Source of the DNA: Neobacillus sp. OS1-2
GTDB taxonomy: Bacteria; Bacillota; Bacilli; Bacillales; Cytobacillaceae
DNA: 64,000 nt
NCBI RefSeq assembly: GCF_030915505.1
Contig: NZ_CP133265.1
Span: forward strand, 2,090,001 to 2,154,000
Reading direction: 5' to 3'
Shown here: piece by piece, positions 8,557 through 17,636 of the stretch
Position numbering within the stretch: the stretch's first letter is position 1
Layout of the letters: the number at the start of each line of letters is the position of its first letter
Made by a program: the position numbers and the translations under genes
The notes under the pieces: model-generated
What the model was told of the DNA's origin: nothing
What the model saw: only the letters and a program-made list of their open reading frames with translations
Database searches by the model: none

Positions 8557-10359
8557 ATGTGTGGAATTGTTGGTTATATAGGAAATAATGACTCTAAAGA
8601 AATTTTATTAAAAGGCTTAGAGAAGCTAGAATATAGAGGATATGACTCCGCTGGGATTGCTGTAAAAAATGAAAAGGGCATTCACGTTTTTAAAGAAAAA
8701 GGTCGAATTGCTGATTTGCGCATGATCGTTGATAAGGATGTAATGGCGAATATCGGAATTGGTCATACACGTTGGGCAACACACGGGGTGCCAAGCCAGG
8801 TGAATTCTCATCCACATCAAAGTGCAACCGGACGCTTTACCCTTGTTCATAATGGTGTAATTGAGAATTATGATCTTTTAAAGCGTGAATATTTAACAAA
8901 TGTTCATTTTATAAGTGAAACAGATACAGAAGTCATTGTTCAATTGATTGAGTTGTTTGTAAACGAAGGTTTAGAAGTGATCGAAGCTTTCCGCAAAACA
9001 TTGACACTTTTACACGGTTCATACGCGATTGCGCTATTAGATGAACAAAACGGTGAAACCATTTATGTGGCAAAAAATAAAAGTCCGCTGCTTGTTGGTT
9101 TAGGTACTGATTTTAACGTTGTTGCAAGTGACGCGATGGCGATGCTACAAGTAACAAACCAATACGTAGAACTAATGGACAAAGAAATCGTTCTTGTGAC
9201 AAAGGATGCCGTGACGATTCAAAATTTAAATGGCGACATTATTAGCCGTGAGCCCTATACAGCAGAACTTGATGCAAGTGATATTGAAAAAGGCACATAT
9301 CCACACTACATGTTAAAAGAGATTGATGAACAGCCGCTAGTGATGCGTAAGATCATTCAAACGTATCAAAATGAGCAAGGACAGTTAGTCATTGACCCTG
9401 AAATTATCACTGCTATGAATGAATCTGACCGTGTCTACATCATCGCAGCGGGGACCTCTTATCACGCAGGGCTTGTTGGAAAGCAATTTATTGAAAGTAT
9501 GGCAAAACTTCCAGTAGAAGTTCATATTTCCAGTGAATTTGTTTATAATATGCCGCTTCTAACAAAGAAGCCGTTGTTTATCTTCATTACACAAAGTGGG
9601 GAAACAGCTGACAGCCGTGCGGTACTTGTGAAAGTGAAGGAAATGGGGTATCGTACGTTAACGATTACCAATGTTCCAGGATCAACTTTATCACGTGAAG
9701 CGGATTATACACTATTGCTTCATGCAGGTCCTGAAATAGCGGTTGCCTCTTCAAAAGCCTATACTGCACAGTTAGCCGTGTTAGCTATTTTAGCGGAAGT
9801 GACAGCGAAAAGCCAAGGAATCACCGTTGACTTTGACCTGATTCATGAACTAGGAATCATTGCCAACGCAATGGAAGTTCTTTGTGATTCTAAAGAGTTG
9901 TTCGAGCACATTTCTAGAGAATTTTTATCAGTCACTCGTAATGCCTTCTTCATTGGCCGTGGTGTTGACTACTATGTATGCTTAGAAGGTGCCTTGAAGC
10001 TGAAGGAAATTTCCTATATTCAAGCAGAGGGCTTTGCTGGTGGCGAATTAAAGCATGGTACCATCGCTTTAATTGAAGAAGGTACACCGATCATTGCTCT
10101 TGCTACTCAAGAAAGTGTCAACCTAAGTATTCGCGGAAACGTAAAAGAAGTCGTTGCCCGTGGAGCAAACCCATGCATCATTTCGATGAAGGGTCTTGAA
10201 ATGGATGAAGATAGCTTTGTCATCCCAGAAGTACACGAATTATTAACACCGCTTATCTCTGTCATACCAATGCAATTAATTGCCTATTACGCAGCATTAC
10301 ACCGTGATTGTGACGTTGACAAACCACGTAACCTTGCTAAATCGGTGACGGTTGAGTAG
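8557..10359 (+). CDS. glmS: Glucosamine-6-phosphate synthase GlmS (isomerizing)
   Basis: Makes glucosamine-6-phosphate from fructose-6-phosphate and glutamine, the first step of amino-sugar synthesis. The N-terminus MCGIVGY supplies the catalytic cysteine of the class II glutaminase domain, followed by two SIS sugar-isomerase domains (GTSYHAG near residue 302; [14 protein letters not shown] near 465) and the C-terminal [13 protein letters not shown] tail. AGGGAGGA precedes the ATG at 8557, giving 600 residues. The 3' end of the gene is the recognition region used by TnsD of Tn7 elements, and such an element sits 25 bp downstream. Confidence 0.97.
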   Translation: MCGIVGYIGNNDSKEILLKGLEKLEYRGYDSAGIAVKNEKGIHVFKEKGRIADLRMIVDKDVMANIGIGHTRWATHGVPSQVNSHPHQSATGRFTLVHNGVIENYDLLKREYLTNVHFISETDTEVIVQLIELFVNEGLEVIEAFRKTLTLLHGSYAIALLDEQNGETIYVAKNKSPLLVGLGTDFNVVASDAMAMLQVTNQYVELMDKEIVLVTKDAVTIQNLNGDIISREPYTAELDASDIEKGTYPHYMLKEIDEQPLVMRKIIQTYQNEQGQLVIDPEIITAMNESDRVYIIAAGTSYHAGLVGKQFIESMAKLPVEVHISSEFVYNMPLLTKKPLFIFITQSGETADSRAVLVKVKEMGYRTLTITNVPGSTLSREADYTLLLHAGPEIAVASSKAYTAQLAVLAILAEVTAKSQGITVDFDLIHELGIIANAMEVLCDSKELFEHISREFLSVTRNAFFIGRGVDYYVCLEGALKLKEISYIQAEGFAGGELKHGTIALIEEGTPIIALATQESVNLSIRGNVKEVVARGANPCIISMKGLEMDEDSFVIPEVHELLTPLISVIPMQLIAYYAALHRDCDVDKPRNLAKSVTVE

Positions 10360-10378
10360 TCAATATATAAAAGATAAC

Positions 10379-10383
10379 AAAAG
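10379..10383. other. Target-site duplication AAAAG, glmS side
   Basis: AAAAG directly before the terminal TGT of the Tn7-like element, 20-24 bp after the glmS stop. The same five bases follow the far end at 35272-35276. Confidence 0.92.
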
Positions 10384-10470
10384 TGTAAAAGTAAAAAAAA
10401 GATGGAAACATTAAAAAAAAGATGGAAATAGAAGAAAAAAGTTAGAAACGTAATAAAAAAGCTGGAAACA
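10384..10470. repeat. glmS-proximal (right-type) transposon end: four TnsB-type sites
   Basis: Four copies of an A-tract followed by GATGGAAAC-like sequence have cores at 10401 (GATGGAAACA), 10421 (GATGGAAATA), 10441 (GTTAGAAACG) and 10461 (GCTGGAAACA). The period is exactly 20 bp. Tn7's right end likewise has four closely packed TnsB sites. Confidence 0.88.
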
Positions 10471-10576
10471 GTAAATTATTATTAGTTTCAAGATTATAAA
10501 TTGGAAAAAGAGGAAATATTTCTACAGTGGGTGATTATTTGTGTTTTTTCAAACCCCAAATTCAATATTTAATTTC

Positions 10577-10606
10577 AAGACTGTCCTTTAGGGATAGTCT
10601 TTTTTA
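10577..10606 (+). terminator. Terminator inside the transposon end
   Basis: AAGACTGTCC and GGGATAGTCTT form an imperfect stem followed by TTTTTTATT. It could stop glmS readthrough after the original 3' region was displaced by insertion. Confidence 0.7.
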
Positions 10607-10737
10607 TTGTGTACCATAAAGGAACACAATGTAAATCTGAATATTAAAATAGGATGTTAAGTGACAAATAACTTACAATAAAGTCGTTTAATTTACATAA
10701 AGTTGTTTATAAAAATGTGAGTCATTCTATTCAACAA

Positions 10738-10925
10738 TCGGGCCAGATTTTTGAGTAACACCATCAGGAAATGATCAAACTTTTTTATAAAATCGAAGCT
10801 TAGAGCTACTGATAAAGAATCCATTTTGATCAATCTTTTTTTCAAAATGGATTCTTTTAATTTATCGTAAAATGCTGCTTTGTGAGATATTTTTGATCAA
10901 ACCTTATTTCAAAGCAACAGTTGCT
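10738..10925 (+). repeat. Transposon-internal dispersed repeat, copy 1
   Basis: About 185 bp: CAATCGGGCCAGATTTTT, then GATCAAACTTTTTTATAAAA, then a hairpin AAGAATCCATTTTGA / TCAAAATGGATTCTT, then ATCAAACCTTATTTCAAAGC. Related copies lie at 12246, 13107 (partial) and 23620, all inside the transposon. Confidence 0.8.
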
Positions 10926-10965
10926 CTTTTTCTTTTTTTGCTTACAAATAAAAAGGTCGACAAGT

Positions 10966-11035
10966 GTCTTACTTTTTTGATATATTCATAAATAGTAAGA
11001 CATAAGTCTACCGTATACTATTGCATGCGGTAGAC
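10966..11035 (+). promoter_or_regulatory. Two inverted repeats upstream of a two-gene unit
   Basis: GTCTTACT (10966-10973) / AGTAAGAC (10994-11001), and GTCTACCG (11006-11013) / CGGTAGAC (11028-11035). They lie 40-110 bp ahead of the next start codon and could be operators or hairpins. No known site was recognised. Confidence 0.5.
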
Positions 11036-11075
11036 AATTCTTATTAACAATTTACAGAAAGAAGGTATAAAGTTT

Positions 11076-11474
11076 ATGAGAATTCAAATGAGGTTAAGTC
11101 GACCTGCCGTAGTTGCAATGCAAGAGTACAAAATTATTAAATTTGGTGACCCAAATGCCAAGGTGACAAGCGGTTATTTAGTTGGTATGGCATGGAAATC
11201 TATCAAGCCCAAATTATCACAAATTGATTGGCACAAGGTGAATTCTATATCAATTCCAAATGTAACAGATAATAATGATAAATCTCTTGAAGGATTGCAA
11301 ACAGCCTTTAACCTTGAAGCAAGTGTTCTACAGGACATTGAACAACTTCAAAGAGACTTTATTGAGATTTTCGGAACAAAAAGGATTTTCAAACCATTTG
11401 TAATCAAACTAATTTTATTTGCAGTATTGTTAGAAGAAAATGGAGAAGAACCTTTAAAAGAGGAGGAAAGATAA
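11076..11474 (+). CDS. Hypothetical protein, 132 aa
   Basis: Not recognised. A GAAGG ribosome-binding site precedes the ATG. The protein is soluble, with mixed helical character, the phrase RPAVVAMQEYKIIKFGDPNAKV near the N-terminus (split here as RPAVVAMQEY and KIIKFGDPNAKV) and a charged tail EENGEEPLKEEER. It is separated from the next gene by one base and the two probably form an operon. Position at the glmS-proximal edge, outside the tns genes, suggests cargo carried between the transposon end and the transposition genes. Function unknown. Confidence 0.6.
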   Translation: MRIQMRLSRPAVVAMQEYKIIKFGDPNAKVTSGYLVGMAWKSIKPKLSQIDWHKVNSISIPNVTDNNDKSLEGLQTAFNLEASVLQDIEQLQRDFIEIFGTKRIFKPFVIKLILFAVLLEENGEEPLKEEER

Positions 11475-11475
11475 T

Positions 11476-11799
11476 ATGTTTACTATTATACAATTAGATA
11501 ATGCTTTTAATTCCGCAATCGGTATTGTGAATTTCAAAGGTGGCTTTGATGCTTTTAAATTCCGAAAAGGATTTGAAGAAGATACAACTATCTCTATTGC
11601 AGAAAAAGAAGAAATTTTAGCATATCTGGAAACAAAAATACCAAAAAGTAGTATGACTTACCTAATAGTGAAAGAGCGAATAAACCAGCAAGAATTTTTG
11701 TCGACCGACTATTATGCTAACCCTCACCCAAGAAAATTTAGGGGTGCTTACGCCCCTGTTGTTTTAAAAACGTTTGCTGGAATTATGTTAATCAAATAA
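11476..11799 (+). CDS. Hypothetical protein, 107 aa
   Basis: Not recognised. It starts immediately after the preceding gene with AGAGGAGGAAAG as a strong ribosome-binding site, so the pair is likely co-translated. Features: a hydrophobic beta-like N-terminus (MFTIIQLDNAFNSAIGIVNF), a glycine/phenylalanine segment and a C-terminus ending VVLKTFAGIMLIK. No signal peptide or membrane span is clear. It may act with its partner, but nothing in the sequence defines a function. Confidence 0.6.
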   Translation: MFTIIQLDNAFNSAIGIVNFKGGFDAFKFRKGFEEDTTISIAEKEEILAYLETKIPKSSMTYLIVKERINQQEFLSTDYYANPHPRKFRGAYAPVVLKTFAGIMLIK

Positions 11800-11800
11800 T

Positions 11801-12203
11801 GTATTACATGAAATATATGAAATTAACCAACATATAACAAATTTATGTGAAGTATTATCAAAACAATATTTTGATTTCATTTGTCCGAATTAATTAGAAC
11901 AAGAAATCCCATTTAGCTATTCTCAAGAAGAAAAAGCTTACCGTAATTTTATTGATAACGTTGGTTTCATTAATGAATTACATAAAGTGAAAAATATATT
12001 ATCAGAAATTAACGTTACTTTTTTTTCCAGAAGGAGAAAAATCGAATGTTGATGAACTAATTTCAGCTTTAGATAAACAGAATATAGATATACATATATG
12101 TAAGGGTGAACACGGATTTAATGATCCATACTCACCTATATACAATGTAGAATCAGCACAAAATACATTTAAAGAAACATTGGACTTCTTTAGAACTAAC
12201 TGA
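11801..12203 (+). pseudogene. Degenerate dienelactone-hydrolase-family gene
   Basis: Reading through lesions gives VLHEIYEINQHITNLCEVLS, then FICPN-stop-LEQEIPFSYSQEE, then, after an apparent internal deletion and a shift at an eight-T run, PEGEKSNVDELI and finally GEHGFNDPYSPIYN. These are the N-terminal HEIYGxNxH and C-terminal HGFxxPYxPxYN signatures of dienelactone hydrolases. The nucleophile region is missing. One stop (near 11910), one deletion and one frameshift (near 12026) make it non-functional. Confidence 0.7.
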
Positions 12204-12245
12204 GTTTTTATTTCACAACCAACTAATATAGCTCCATTGCTTATT

Positions 12246-12435
12246 CCAGAAAAGGGCGCGATTCTGGAAAATCTAAGGGAAGAAATAATCAAACTTTTTT
12301 ATAAATCCATAACTTAAAAATGCTAGAGAAGAATCCGTTTTGATTAATCTTTTTTCTATGGCTTCTTCTTTTTTTATCGAAAAATAAAGTTTTATGAGGT
12401 GTTTTTAATCAAACTTTACTTCAAAGAAACAATTT
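12246..12435 (+). repeat. Transposon-internal dispersed repeat, copy 2
   Basis: Contains GGGCGCGATTCTGGAAAATC, ATCAAACTTTTTTATAAA, a weaker central hairpin, ATCGAAAAATAAAG and AATCAAACTTTACTTCAAAG. Most similar to copy 4. Confidence 0.8.
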
Positions 12436-12573
12436 TCGGCAAGAATCGTTATTCCTTATGATCTTAAGGATAGTTAATGGTAAATTGAAAGGGAAAATTG
12501 CGTTGGGTAATGTTTAGACCGTAAAAAGGAAGTAGAATATATAAATTATGATAGTGGGAAAGGACGGTATGCC

Positions 12574-12810
12574 ATGATTGATAGGAATAAATTCCTGCTG
12601 CTTTTTTCCAATGAAGATTCCCTTGAAAAATTGAAACAAATTATGCGACTAAGATTTTCTTTGGATAAAATTAGCACAGACACAGAGGAGATAAAGCATA
12701 GTATCAAATGTCTTTTGGATGAATTAAATAATGTCCAAGAGGGGTTTGCTACTGGGGATCCTGTTAAAAATGCCTATGCAATATGCAGCTTGATGTTGGA
12801 GGGGAGATGA
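12574..12810 (+). CDS. Hypothetical protein, 78 aa
   Basis: Not recognised. It begins at an ATG after AAAGGACGG and encodes a charged, probably helical protein (DSLEKLKQIMRLRFSLDKIS; C-terminus AYAICSLMLEGR). It stands alone between two dispersed-repeat copies. Its length and even codon use make it plausible, but no family is evident and it could be a fragment of a larger cargo gene. Confidence 0.45.
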   Translation: MIDRNKFLLLFSNEDSLEKLKQIMRLRFSLDKISTDTEEIKHSIKCLLDELNNVQEGFATGDPVKNAYAICSLMLEGR

Positions 12811-13106
12811 TAAAATTGAGGGGAAGGATGGCATTGAATATATACGTGAATGGACGGAATGCACTGCATATGAGGAAAATATAGGAAGGGGTCGCCACAA
12901 ACACCTTTTGCATCAGATTGCTATTACTTTATTATTGTTGTTTGCGTATCTAAAGAAGGAGAAAAAAGAACAAACATATTAATTTCACTAGTGATATCCA
13001 GATCTATCCTTGCTCTACTTTTTATTTTAAGATTTCACTAACTGCATGGTTATTTTGTTTATTAATTATTGTGTACCTCGATGATAATATGCAGTAGAGA
13101 TTTCAG

Positions 13107-13170
13107 AATCGGGCGCGATTGTGGAGCATCAAAGGTAGAAAATGATTAAAATTTTTTTAAAACAAAAGGC
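13107..13170 (+). repeat. Transposon-internal dispersed repeat, copy 3 (partial)
   Basis: Only the 5' part is present: AATCGGGCGCGATTGTGGAG followed by AAATGATTAAAATTTTTTTA. The hairpin half is missing. Confidence 0.6.
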
Positions 13171-13473
13171 TTATTCCCAATCCTCAATACAATAGCGGAA
13201 AACTCTGGATACCCCAAATATACCCTTAAATTTACGAGTGGGAGACACCTGTTACGGTTAAAGTAACAAGAAAAATGGACAAATCATTTATCAAGGTAAT
13301 CATGTATTGGATGTATCAATTAAATTACATAAATTACATATTATGAAAAAATTTCAAAAAGTTATATATCTATTTTCGTTATCTTACTAAGTGGTGAAAT
13401 ATGAAATCACCACTCAGTTGCAAAATCAAACCAAAGTTAAAGACAGAAAAATGTCAAATGATGATAATATAAC

Positions 13474-13605
13474 ATGATTGGAGACAAAAAAGCTCAATCA
13501 AATATACCTTGTACTGATTTAATACAAGGCTATTATATAGCTGTTGGCCATAAAAGTTATCCTATAGGCTATATGAATTACAAAGTTGAGAAAAATGAGT
13601 ATTGA
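13474..13605 (+). CDS. Possible small protein or gene fragment, 43 aa
   Basis: An ATG-initiated frame encodes a polar peptide ending HKSYPIGYMNYKVEKNEY. No strong ribosome-binding site is visible. The composition looks like real protein, but it may be the tail of a decayed gene. Function unknown. Confidence 0.25.
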   Translation: MIGDKKAQSNIPCTDLIQGYYIAVGHKSYPIGYMNYKVEKNEY

Positions 13606-13786
13606 ATCGATTTGTAAATCTTTTTCATCTTTTTTATAAAGGTCATCTTTACAGATTGATTTTAAATAATTATTCCTTTTTCCCTACTTTTCTTTTTTAG
13701 GATTATAGTTGATACGTTATCGACGCTCTTCTGATTTTATAGTCTGTTACCATATTTATCTTTATTCTAAACGGTCTGATTTTATC

Positions 13787-14284
13787 TTAAAGAATTTCAT
13801 CATTTTTTAATTCCATAATCCCCAAAATGTTGTTTGCTAACAATAACAATTCATTTTTTTCCTCATTTTTTAGTTTCCTAAATATGTTTATTAAAATTAA
13901 TTCATCTCTTGTAGATTTAGAATTATAAAGCCCCATTATTATAAGGGATATCATTCTATTTAGAACATTTGGAGGCATTTTTTTTTCTGCTAAAATTGTG
14001 TTCTTTTCTTTATTTATTGCATATAAAATCCTATCCACCAACTCTTTAGCCGTTATTGGAAATTTTTCATTAGCTTCGAATTTCACCACATCGCCTTTTA
14101 ATAACCAATCAGTAGTAACTCCAAATTCTTCACTAGTTGAAATAATTGTTTCGATGGATGGCTTATACTTTCCTTTCTCTATGTCACTCAAAGTACCCTG
14201 TGAAATACCAATAGATTTGGCAAATTCGACTTGTTTCATTCCAATAGATTTTCTTAAGCTTTGGAACCTTTCTCCAATGGACAT
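13787..14284 (-). CDS. XRE-family transcriptional regulator, 165 aa
   Basis: An N-terminal helix-turn-helix of the Cro/CI type (RFQSLRKSIGMKQVEFAKSI, then GISQGTLSDIEKGKYKPS) is followed by a helical C-terminal half, probably for dimerisation. An AAGGAGGG ribosome-binding site on the minus strand supports the ATG at 14284. It is divergent from tnsA, and a 34-bp near-palindrome lies between them, so it is likely the repressor of its own gene and possibly of the transposition operon. Inference; target binding is not shown by sequence. Confidence 0.85.
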   Translation of the reverse strand: MSIGERFQSLRKSIGMKQVEFAKSIGISQGTLSDIEKGKYKPSIETIISTSEEFGVTTDWLLKGDVVKFEANEKFPITAKELVDRILYAINKEKNTILAEKKMPPNVLNRMISLIIMGLYNSKSTRDELILINIFRKLKNEEKNELLLLANNILGIMELKNDEIL

Positions 14285-14338
14285 TTTTTTATCCCTCCTT
14301 AAAAAAAATGGTTAAAAATTTAAAAATAGAGTATACTG

Positions 14339-14372
14339 AATATCGGTATACGGATATCCGCATGCCGATATT
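14339..14372. promoter_or_regulatory. 34-bp near-palindrome, candidate operator
   Basis: AATATCGGTATACGGAT (14339-14355) faces ATCCGCATGCCGATATT (14356-14372); 15 of 17 arm positions are complementary. It lies 55 bp upstream of the xre start, between xre and tnsA. Confidence 0.75.
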
Positions 14373-14436
14373 TGTATTAGCAAATTATTTAATGGTTTAA
14401 AATTTATCAATCCATTAAGTAGATTATACGGAAAAA

Positions 14437-14550
14437 ATGAAGAATTGGCGAAAAGTAGAAAATATATATCGGTTTCAATTTATGGATAATGAACACTTTC
14501 TAGCTATCTGGAAAGACTTTCGTTTAAAGATTAAACCAGAAAAACCCTAA
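14437..14550 (+). CDS. Possible 37-aa peptide upstream of tnsA
   Basis: An ATG frame encodes MKNWRKVENIYRFQFMDNEH and so on, with protein-like composition, ending inside the left arm of a hairpin (ACCCTAAC 14544-14551 / GTTAGGGT 14565-14572). Ribosome binding is weak (ACGGAAAAA). It could be a leader peptide for the tns operon or a fragment. Confidence 0.3.
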   Translation: MKNWRKVENIYRFQFMDNEHFLAIWKDFRLKIKPEKP

Positions 14551-14616
14551 CATTTAGCAAAGAAGTTAGGGTGGAAAAAGTAAATCAGTGCGAATCTGAA
14601 ACAAGGAGAATATGTA

Positions 14617-15459
14617 ATGGCTAAAAGAAAAAGAAATAATTCAACTGAGGAGAAAATTAAAAGATGGATCAAGGAAGGGAGGGGGCAGGGAGAAGGAATT
14701 GATTACAAACCCTGGTTGAAAATTCAAGATGTTCCCTCAAAAGGATATTCAACGAGAGATAGAGGATGGAAGACGAAACGTATTCATCATTTTCTTTCTG
14801 ATTTAGAATTGAATTATTTTTACACTCTTGAGTGGTCATCAAATGTAGTAGAAATTAGAGAACAATATCCGTTGCTTCCATTGGAAAAGACTCTTGCAAT
14901 AGCAGAAGAATTGGGAGTTGAACATCCAAGAGAGAGTGGAGCAAACGGACCTTTTAAAGTTATAACATCTGATTTCTTTATAGTCCTAAGAACAGAAAGT
15001 GGAATAAAAACTTGCATACGTACAATTAAGCCTGTTGATCATCTAGATGTAAGAGAACTTGAAAAATTTGATATAGAAAAAAGGTTCTATAAGGACCTGG
15101 GTATAGAGGATTGGAAGTTAGTTACAGATCAAAATATACCTTCTAACTTTATTAAGAATATGGACTGGTTCTATGATTGTAAAACTATTGATAATAGACC
15201 GAACATAAACATGGAACTAATTAATTCAGTAGCACCTGTATTATATAAGGCAGTCAAAACTGAAAACCTAGGATTATCAACTCTTTCCTTAAAATATGAT
15301 GACTTATTTGGGCTCAATCAAGGCTCATGTCTTTTTATTGTTAAGTACCTACTTGCAAACAAAATCTGGGAAACGAATATAAATGCAATTATTAATCCAT
15401 CTAAGCCATTGGAAATTTACGACTTAAAAGCTGAAGCACATGAACTACTGGAGGAATAA
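14617..15459 (+). CDS. tnsA: Tn7-like transposase endonuclease subunit TnsA
   Basis: Restriction-like endonuclease that cuts the 5' strands at the transposon ends, partnering TnsB for cut-and-paste movement. The Tn7 TnsA pattern is clear: IKEGRGQGEGIDYKPWL near residue 17, SDLEL (Glu64), TSDFF (Asp119) and RTIKP (Lys138), matching catalytic E63, D114 and K132 of Tn7 TnsA. The Tn7 QVK glutamine is replaced by Thr here. The C-terminal half corresponds to the TnsC-contacting domain. 280 residues against 273 in Tn7. AAGGAGAA precedes the ATG. First gene of the tns operon; tnsB begins two bases after its stop. Confidence 0.95.
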   Translation: MAKRKRNNSTEEKIKRWIKEGRGQGEGIDYKPWLKIQDVPSKGYSTRDRGWKTKRIHHFLSDLELNYFYTLEWSSNVVEIREQYPLLPLEKTLAIAEELGVEHPRESGANGPFKVITSDFFIVLRTESGIKTCIRTIKPVDHLDVRELEKFDIEKRFYKDLGIEDWKLVTDQNIPSNFIKNMDWFYDCKTIDNRPNINMELINSVAPVLYKAVKTENLGLSTLSLKYDDLFGLNQGSCLFIVKYLLANKIWETNINAIINPSKPLEIYDLKAEAHELLEE

Positions 15460-15460
15460 T

Positions 15461-17635
15461 ATGAATATTTTCGTTAATTCAATAATTGAATATCGAGATA
15501 AAGATCTTAGGATGATTTCTATAGAAAGGGTACTATGGATTTCCGATGATTTAGAAACCGCTGTTGTCATTAGAATAGATGGAAAGGAGAAATCACCACT
15601 ACCTCAATTTAAGAGATACCATGAGATTATTGAAATATTAACAACCCCTTTTGCTTTTAAATTAGAAGTAGACCCTTATACGGATTTAAACTCTCCAAAC
15701 GAAGAGTATTTGGACAAGCATAAATATATACGGGATGAAAAATGGAATCTTATAAAAGATTATGTTGATTATGAGCCATACATTTATGACATACCAAGAC
15801 TTGAAGAGATTGTAAAAGAAATAAAAAATAAAACAGGTAAAAAAAGTAAAAGAATATACTCCGTTTTAAGAGAATATTGGATAGGAGGGAAAACAAAAAA
15901 TTCCCTACTACCAAATTATTCAAAAAGTGGAGGGAAAGGAAAATCCAAAAAATTAAAAGGAAATAAAGTAGGACGACCTCCCAAAAAGTCTATTTTACTT
16001 GGGCAAGAGGGGATAGGGGTAAATGTTTTAAAAGCTGATAAAAAAATCTTTGAGATTGCAATTAAACAATTTTATAAGGGGAAAAAGACTACTCTAAAAG
16101 AGGCTTATAAGGAAACGAGAGCCCATTATTATATCAGTGGATATAAAAAAATAGATGGTGAGCTTGTCCCAACTTTATTACCGGATGAAGTAGTTCCTAC
16201 CTATAGGCAATTTTTGTATTGGTACAAAACAACATACACATTTAAAGACCGATTAATTAATCGTATTGGAGAACGTCAATATCAATTAACTGGGCGCCCG
16301 ACAATTGGTAGCTCAAAAAATAAGGCTGCTGGACCTGGGGACATATTTGAAATTGATGCCACAATTGCAGATATTTATTTAGTGAGTGAAATAGATAGGT
16401 CAAGAATTATTGGCAGACCAGTTGTTTATATAGTGAAAGATGCATTCTCCAGATTAATAGTTGGAGTTTACGTCGGTTTAGAAGGTCCATCGTGGCTTGC
16501 TGCAATGATGGCATTAGAAAATACTACAGTTAATAAAAAAATGTATTGTAAGCGATTAGAAATTGATATTGAGGAAGATGATTGGCCATCAAGTCATTTA
16601 CCCAAAAAAATAAAAGCTGATAGGGGAGAGTTTGAAAGTACAAATGCAGACAAACTTACTGATTCATTTGGGACTAAAATAATTAATACTCCTCCTTACA
16701 GAGCTGATCTAAAAGGAATTGTTGAACGTCATTTTCGAATCCTTAACGATAGAATAAAGCTTCATTGGGTACCAGGAATAGTTCACAAAGATTTTAAAGT
16801 CAGAGGAGGAAAAGATTATCGTTTAGATGCTAAATTGACTTTAAAAGCATTTGAGAAGATTATAGTTCTTACCATTTTAGAGCATAACCACTCAATAATA
16901 AATAATTACCCATTAGAAAAGGAAATGATCTCAGCAAACATTATACCCACCCCCCTGAATATCTGGAACTGGGGCTATAAACATAGATCAGGTGTGTTAA
17001 AACAAGTAACTAGGGATGAAATTCGCTTAAATCTAATGCCTTCTGGAAAAGCTTCTGTAACTGGAGAAGGGATTATTTTTAACCAAATGAGATATTCATC
17101 TGATAAAGCAATTAATGAAGGATGGTTTGAAAAAGCTAGAAAAAGAAGATGGGCAGAATTTATTCAATTTGATCCCAGAGATGTTAATCATATCTATATA
17201 GGTAAAGAAAAATTTAATTTAATGGACAGAGATAAAGCATATAGTGGATTTAGATTGGAAGAAGTTTTAGAACAGCAACTTGTCTTAGAAACTCAAATTC
17301 AAGTCATGGGAACTGCACAGAGCCAACTAAAGGTTGATACAGATGCTCGAATAAAGAAAATAATAAATGAAGAGACTTCAAGCAGTAACGAAAGCCAAAC
17401 TGGTTTTGAAAGTAAATTAGAAAGGCTAAAAGAAATAAAACAAAATAGGAAAGATGAAAAAATCCATATTAGAGAGCAAGAAAAATGGGCCGATACTTTA
17501 GAAGATAAAAATGAAAATCATCAATCCAGCGTAGTTTATTTAGAGGATTTTAAAAGTAAAACCGAAGAAATTCAGGATGAATCTGATCATTTATTAAATT
17601 TAATCATTAACCAAGATAAAGAAGGTGAATTGTAA
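15461..17635 (+). CDS. tnsB: Tn7-like DDE transposase TnsB
   Basis: Binds the repeated sites at the element ends and performs 3' cleavage and joining. The retroviral-integrase-like core has Asp in FEIDATIAD (about residue 297), Asp in KADRGEF 88 residues later and Glu in GIVERHF another 35 later; the 88 and 35 spacings equal those of the Tn7 TnsB triad. N-terminal DNA-binding domains precede the core, and a Mu-type C-terminal domain and charged tail follow, the tail probably contacting TnsC. GGAGG places the start at the ATG at 15461 (724 residues) rather than an upstream frame overlapping tnsA. Confidence 0.95.
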   Translation: MNIFVNSIIEYRDKDLRMISIERVLWISDDLETAVVIRIDGKEKSPLPQFKRYHEIIEILTTPFAFKLEVDPYTDLNSPNEEYLDKHKYIRDEKWNLIKDYVDYEPYIYDIPRLEEIVKEIKNKTGKKSKRIYSVLREYWIGGKTKNSLLPNYSKSGGKGKSKKLKGNKVGRPPKKSILLGQEGIGVNVLKADKKIFEIAIKQFYKGKKTTLKEAYKETRAHYYISGYKKIDGELVPTLLPDEVVPTYRQFLYWYKTTYTFKDRLINRIGERQYQLTGRPTIGSSKNKAAGPGDIFEIDATIADIYLVSEIDRSRIIGRPVVYIVKDAFSRLIVGVYVGLEGPSWLAAMMALENTTVNKKMYCKRLEIDIEEDDWPSSHLPKKIKADRGEFESTNADKLTDSFGTKIINTPPYRADLKGIVERHFRILNDRIKLHWVPGIVHKDFKVRGGKDYRLDAKLTLKAFEKIIVLTILEHNHSIINNYPLEKEMISANIIPTPLNIWNWGYKHRSGVLKQVTRDEIRLNLMPSGKASVTGEGIIFNQMRYSSDKAINEGWFEKARKRRWAEFIQFDPRDVNHIYIGKEKFNLMDRDKAYSGFRLEEVLEQQLVLETQIQVMGTAQSQLKVDTDARIKKIINEETSSSNESQTGFESKLERLKEIKQNRKDEKIHIREQEKWADTLEDKNENHQSSVVYLEDFKSKTEEIQDESDHLLNLIINQDKEGEL

Positions 17636-17636
17636 T

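Larger units (their letters stand above)
12811..13786. other. Gene-poor AT-rich stretch
   Basis: Apart from a partial dispersed repeat at 13107 and a 43-codon frame at 13474 nothing convincing is seen. Several short hydrophobic fragments with stops suggest eroded coding DNA between cargo and the tns operon. Confidence 0.4.

Noticed and set aside
12002..12292. 96-codon minus-strand frame
   Set aside because: Antisense to the dienelactone hydrolase remnant, whose plus-strand residues match a known family.
13998..14315. 105-codon plus-strand frame
   Set aside because: Antisense to the XRE regulator, which has clear helix-turn-helix residues and a ribosome-binding site.
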